From assembly GCF_001494595.1 (NCBI RefSeq), contig NZ_LN929908.1:2517716-2581715 (forward strand): DNA of 64,000 nucleotides, read 5' to 3'. Positions within the stretch are counted from its first letter, which is position 1; every line of letters begins with the position of its first letter. A program made the translations under genes and the position numbers. This DNA is from Mycobacterium sp. M26 (GTDB taxonomy: Bacteria; Actinomycetota; Actinomycetes; Mycobacteriales; Mycobacteriaceae). This document shows positions 61,608-64,000 of this stretch, piece by piece. Below the pieces are notes generated by a model. It saw only the letters and a list, made by a program, of their open reading frames with translations. It was not told the DNA's origin and did no database searches.

Positions 61608-64000
61608 CTAGCCGCTGTTGCGCAGGGCGGTCGCCAGACCGCTCATCGTGAGCAGGATGCCGCGCTGCACCAGTTCGTCGGTGTCCCCGGAGCGGTACCT
61701 CCGCAGCAGCTCGACCTGCAGGTGGTTCAGCGGCTCGAGGTAGGGGAACCGGTTGAACACCGAACGGGCGAGTGCCGGGTTGTCGGCGAGCAGATCGTCG
61801 TGGCCGGTGATGAGCTTATGCATCCGGATGGTGCGCTCGTGTTCGGCGACAATCTTGTCGAACACCCGGTGCCGCAGTTCGGCATCGTCGACCAGTTCGG
61901 CGTAGCGGGCGGCCAGTCCCATATCCGATTTCGCCAGCACCTGGGCCATATTGGAGAGCACGGTGGCGAAGAACGGCCACTTGGCATAAAGGTCCTGGAG
62001 CACCTCGAGGCGCCCTTGCCCCTCGGCGATCCACTGCTCGAACGCGGTGCCCGTGCCGTACCAGCCGGGCAGCATCACCCGCGACTGGCTCCAGGCCAGC
62101 ACCCACGGAATGGCCCGCAGGTCCGAGATCGACGTCGTCGGCTTACGGGAGGTGGGCCGGCTGCCGATGTTGAGTGAGCCGATCTCACTGACCGGGGTGG
62201 AGGCCTTGAAGTACTCCACGAAGCCGGGTGTCTCGTGCACCAGCTCGGAGTAGGCCCGCTGCGCCCGGGCGGCCAGGTCGTCGAGCACCTCGTAGGCCGG
62301 ACCGGCGGCATCCCCCAGACCCTCCACGTCGAGCAGGGTGGACTCCAGGGTGGCGGCCAGCAGGGTCTCCAGGTTGCGGTGTGCGATGCGGGGCTCGGCG
62401 TACTTGGCGGCGATCACCTCGCCCTGTTCGGTGAGCCGTAGCGAGCCGTTCACCGCGCCGGGCGGCTGGGCCAGGATCGCGTCGTAGCTGGGGCCGCCGC
62501 CGCGGCCGACGGTGCCGCCGCGGCCGTGGAAGAGCCGCAGCCGGATTCCGGTCTTGCGGGCCGATTCGACAAGGTCGAGCTCGGCCCGGTACAGCGCCCA
62601 GTTTGCGGCCAGGTACCCACCGTCCTTGTTGGAGTCGGAGTAGCCCAGCATCACCTCCTGGCTCTCGCCGCGGGCGTGCACCATCGCCCGGTACAGCGGC
62701 AGATCCAGGATGGACTCCAGGATGGACGAGCCGCGCTGCAAGTCGTCGATCGTCTCGAACAGCGGCACGATTCCGACCGGGGCGTAGGCGGTTTCACCTG
62801 AAACATCGAGCAGCCCAGCCTCTTTCAGCAGGATCGCCGCTTCGAGCATGTCGGAGACCGACTGACACATCGAGATGATGTAGTTGGGAACCGCCTGTGC
62901 GCCGAACACCCGCACCGCACGCGCCGCCGCGAACACGATGTCGAGTTCCTTGCGCGCCAGTTCGGACAGTTCGGCGTCATCGCGGATCAGCGGACGACGG
63001 GTCGACAGCTCGCCCACCAGGAGCTCGACGCGTTCCGGCTCGGGTAGTGAGGCATAGTCCGGATGGACACCGGCCCAGGCCAGCAGCTCGGCGATCACCT
63101 GCTCGTGCATCTCGGAGTTCTGCCGCATGTCCAGGCCGCTGAGGTGGAAGCCGAAGGCGTCCACGGCGTCGCGCAGCCGTGCCAGCCGGTCGTCAGCCAG
63201 CAGCGCGCTGCCGTTGCGCCGCAACGATTCTCCGATGGTGTCCAGATCGGCGAGCAGTTCGGCCGGGGTGGCATACGGCGGCAGGCCCAGATCGAGGATG
63301 TGCTCGGGCTGGCGGTCCAGGATCTGCGCGGCGGTGGCGGTCAGCCGGGCGTGCACGGCGCGCAGCGCCCGCCGGTAGGGCTCGTCGAAGCGGGCCGGCT
63401 CATCGAGGGTGGCGGCCAGTTCGGTGAGCTCATCGGAGGTCTTGACCAGCCGGGCGGACATCGAGAGCTCCTGCTCCAGTGCCGTCAACTCGGCGAAGTA
63501 GTGCGCCAGCGCCGTGAAGGCAGCGCTACCGGTGGCCAGTCGCACCACATCGGCGGTGACGTTCGGGTTGCCGTCGCGGTCACCGCCGATCCAGGAACCG
63601 GGTCGCAGGATCGGCTGCGGCAGCAGGTCGGCACCCGGCCAGCGGGCTCGCAACGCGTCTCGCACCTCGGTGGCCAGTCGCCCCACATCGGCGGTGACGT
63701 TCGGGTTGCCGTCGCGGTCACCGCCGATCCAGGAACCGGGTCGCAGGATCGGCTGCGGCAGCAGGTCGGCACCCGGCCAGCGGGCTCGCAACGCGTCTCG
63801 CACCTCGGCGTTGACCTTGGGGATCACCTCGAAGAAGGCCGCTGGATAGTAGCGCAGGCCCACTTCGATCTCGTCCTGAATTTTCAAGCGGGACAACCGG
63901 ATCAGCGCCGTCTGCCAGAGCGTCAGGATCTGCAGACGCAGCTCGGTTTCGATCGGCCGGCCGTCTTCGGTCTCGGTCTGGCCGTGCAGGCGCAACCGCA
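61608..64000 (-). CDS. ppc: Phosphoenolpyruvate carboxylase (5' end outside window; internal tandem duplication)
   Basis: The C-terminal 796 or so residues of PEP carboxylase, which makes oxaloacetate from PEP and bicarbonate. About 185 N-terminal residues lie beyond the right edge, judged from the family length of about 935. Motifs: GSWIGGDRDGNPNVT, GYSDSNKDGGY, the glycine loop FHGRGGTVGRGGG and the C-terminal tail RNSG. A 46-residue segment containing GSWIGGDRDGNPNVT is present twice in tandem (138-bp duplication at 63531-63806), without breaking the frame. The doubled segment includes conserved active-site residues, so an enzyme with this sequence would be expected to misfold. Confidence 0.93.
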   Translation of the reverse strand, partial: RLRLHGQTETEDGRPIETELRLQILTLWQTALIRLSRLKIQDEIEVGLRYYPAAFFEVIPKVNAEVRDALRARWPGADLLPQPILRPGSWIGGDRDGNPNVTADVGRLATEVRDALRARWPGADLLPQPILRPGSWIGGDRDGNPNVTADVVRLATGSAAFTALAHYFAELTALEQELSMSARLVKTSDELTELAATLDEPARFDEPYRRALRAVHARLTATAAQILDRQPEHILDLGLPPYATPAELLADLDTIGESLRRNGSALLADDRLARLRDAVDAFGFHLSGLDMRQNSEMHEQVIAELLAWAGVHPDYASLPEPERVELLVGELSTRRPLIRDDAELSELARKELDIVFAAARAVRVFGAQAVPNYIISMCQSVSDMLEAAILLKEAGLLDVSGETAYAPVGIVPLFETIDDLQRGSSILESILDLPLYRAMVHARGESQEVMLGYSDSNKDGGYLAANWALYRAELDLVESARKTGIRLRLFHGRGGTVGRGGGPSYDAILAQPPGAVNGSLRLTEQGEVIAAKYAEPRIAHRNLETLLAATLESTLLDVEGLGDAAGPAYEVLDDLAARAQRAYSELVHETPGFVEYFKASTPVSEIGSLNIGSRPTSRKPTTSISDLRAIPWVLAWSQSRVMLPGWYGTGTAFEQWIAEGQGRLEVLQDLYAKWPFFATVLSNMAQVLAKSDMGLAARYAELVDDAELRHRVFDKIVAEHERTIRMHKLITGHDDLLADNPALARSVFNRFPYLEPLNHLQVELLRRYRSGDTDELVQRGILLTMSGLATALRNSG
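63531..63806. repeat. 138-bp in-frame tandem duplication within ppc
   Basis: Copies at 63531-63668 and 63669-63806 differ at one base noticed (A at 63544, C at 63682), changing Val to Gly in the copy nearer the protein N-terminus. The duplicated stretch carries the GSWIGGDRDGNPNVT motif. Confidence 0.95.

Noticed and set aside
61368..62177. 269-codon plus-strand frame across the ppc 3' end
   Set aside because: It runs antisense through ppc and the terminator hairpin, with shadow-type composition.

Overview
The window is a chromosomal segment of a high-GC actinobacterium, almost certainly a rapidly growing Mycobacterium/Mycolicibacterium. Proteins such as InhA, MabA, RipA/RipB, the SUF set, MptB, OpcA and the aconitase read like close orthologues of the M. 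tuberculosis Rv1443c-Rv1497 block, in the same order but reversed relative to Rv numbering. Rv names are given from memory of that gene order, not from a search.

Layout. (1) 1-10.7 kb is an accessory cell-envelope lipid locus: the tail of a GAP-like membrane protein, two tandem condensation-domain paralogues, a PapA-type acyltransferase and a 2096-residue Mas/Pks5-like polyketide synthase, of the kind that acylates trehalose or lipooligosaccharide glycolipids. (2) 10.7-11.7 kb is a gene-free, AT-richer spacer. (3) 11.7-18.2 kb holds a LipL-like esterase and meaB-mutB-mutA, which can supply methylmalonyl-CoA. (4) 18.3-24.3 kb holds a TVP38-like protein, SPFH/NfeD membrane proteins, an Rv1486c-like protein, and fabG1-inhA-hemH. 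(5) 24.4-30.5 kb holds moxR1/DUF58/VWA and the peptidoglycan hydrolases ripB and ripA, with a striking 9-bp repeat array upstream of ripA. (6) 30.6-40 kb holds acn-acnR, a small HTH gene, an ABC-F protein, echA12, trxA, an Old Yellow Enzyme, a ZAS anti-sigma/ECF sigma pair and an orphan gene. (7) 40-46.4 kb is the SUF iron-sulfur operon (sufR-B-D-C-S-U-T). (8) 46.5-53.7 kb holds mptB, an ABC exporter, ctaA, an ATP-grasp protein, qor and ctaB. (9) 54-60.8 kb is the pentose-phosphate operon tkt-tal-zwf-opcA-pgl plus a small coiled-coil gene. (10) 60.8-64 kb holds a phosphatase-fold-like protein, a possible 54-residue ORF and the 3' part of ppc.

The genes cover central carbon metabolism (TCA, pentose phosphate, anaplerosis), Fe-S and heme supply, mycolic-acid synthesis and envelope remodelling. 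Regulation is readable at several points: a site matching the recalled AcnR motif in the acn promoter, a site matching the recalled SufR operator over the sufR start codon, MtrA-like repeats before ripA, a perfect palindrome at ctaA, and many -10 hexamers placed for leaderless transcripts, including fabG1-inhA.

Two anomalies stand out. An exact 104-bp tandem duplication frameshifts sufD, and a 138-bp in-frame tandem duplication doubles a conserved catalytic loop of PEP carboxylase. Both genes are otherwise intact, so assembly artefact and genuine mutation both need considering. I found no convincing wholly new multigene system. The best candidates for undescribed biology are the nonamer array, the ECF/OYE/Trx cluster, the ctaA palindrome and the small ORF after ppc.
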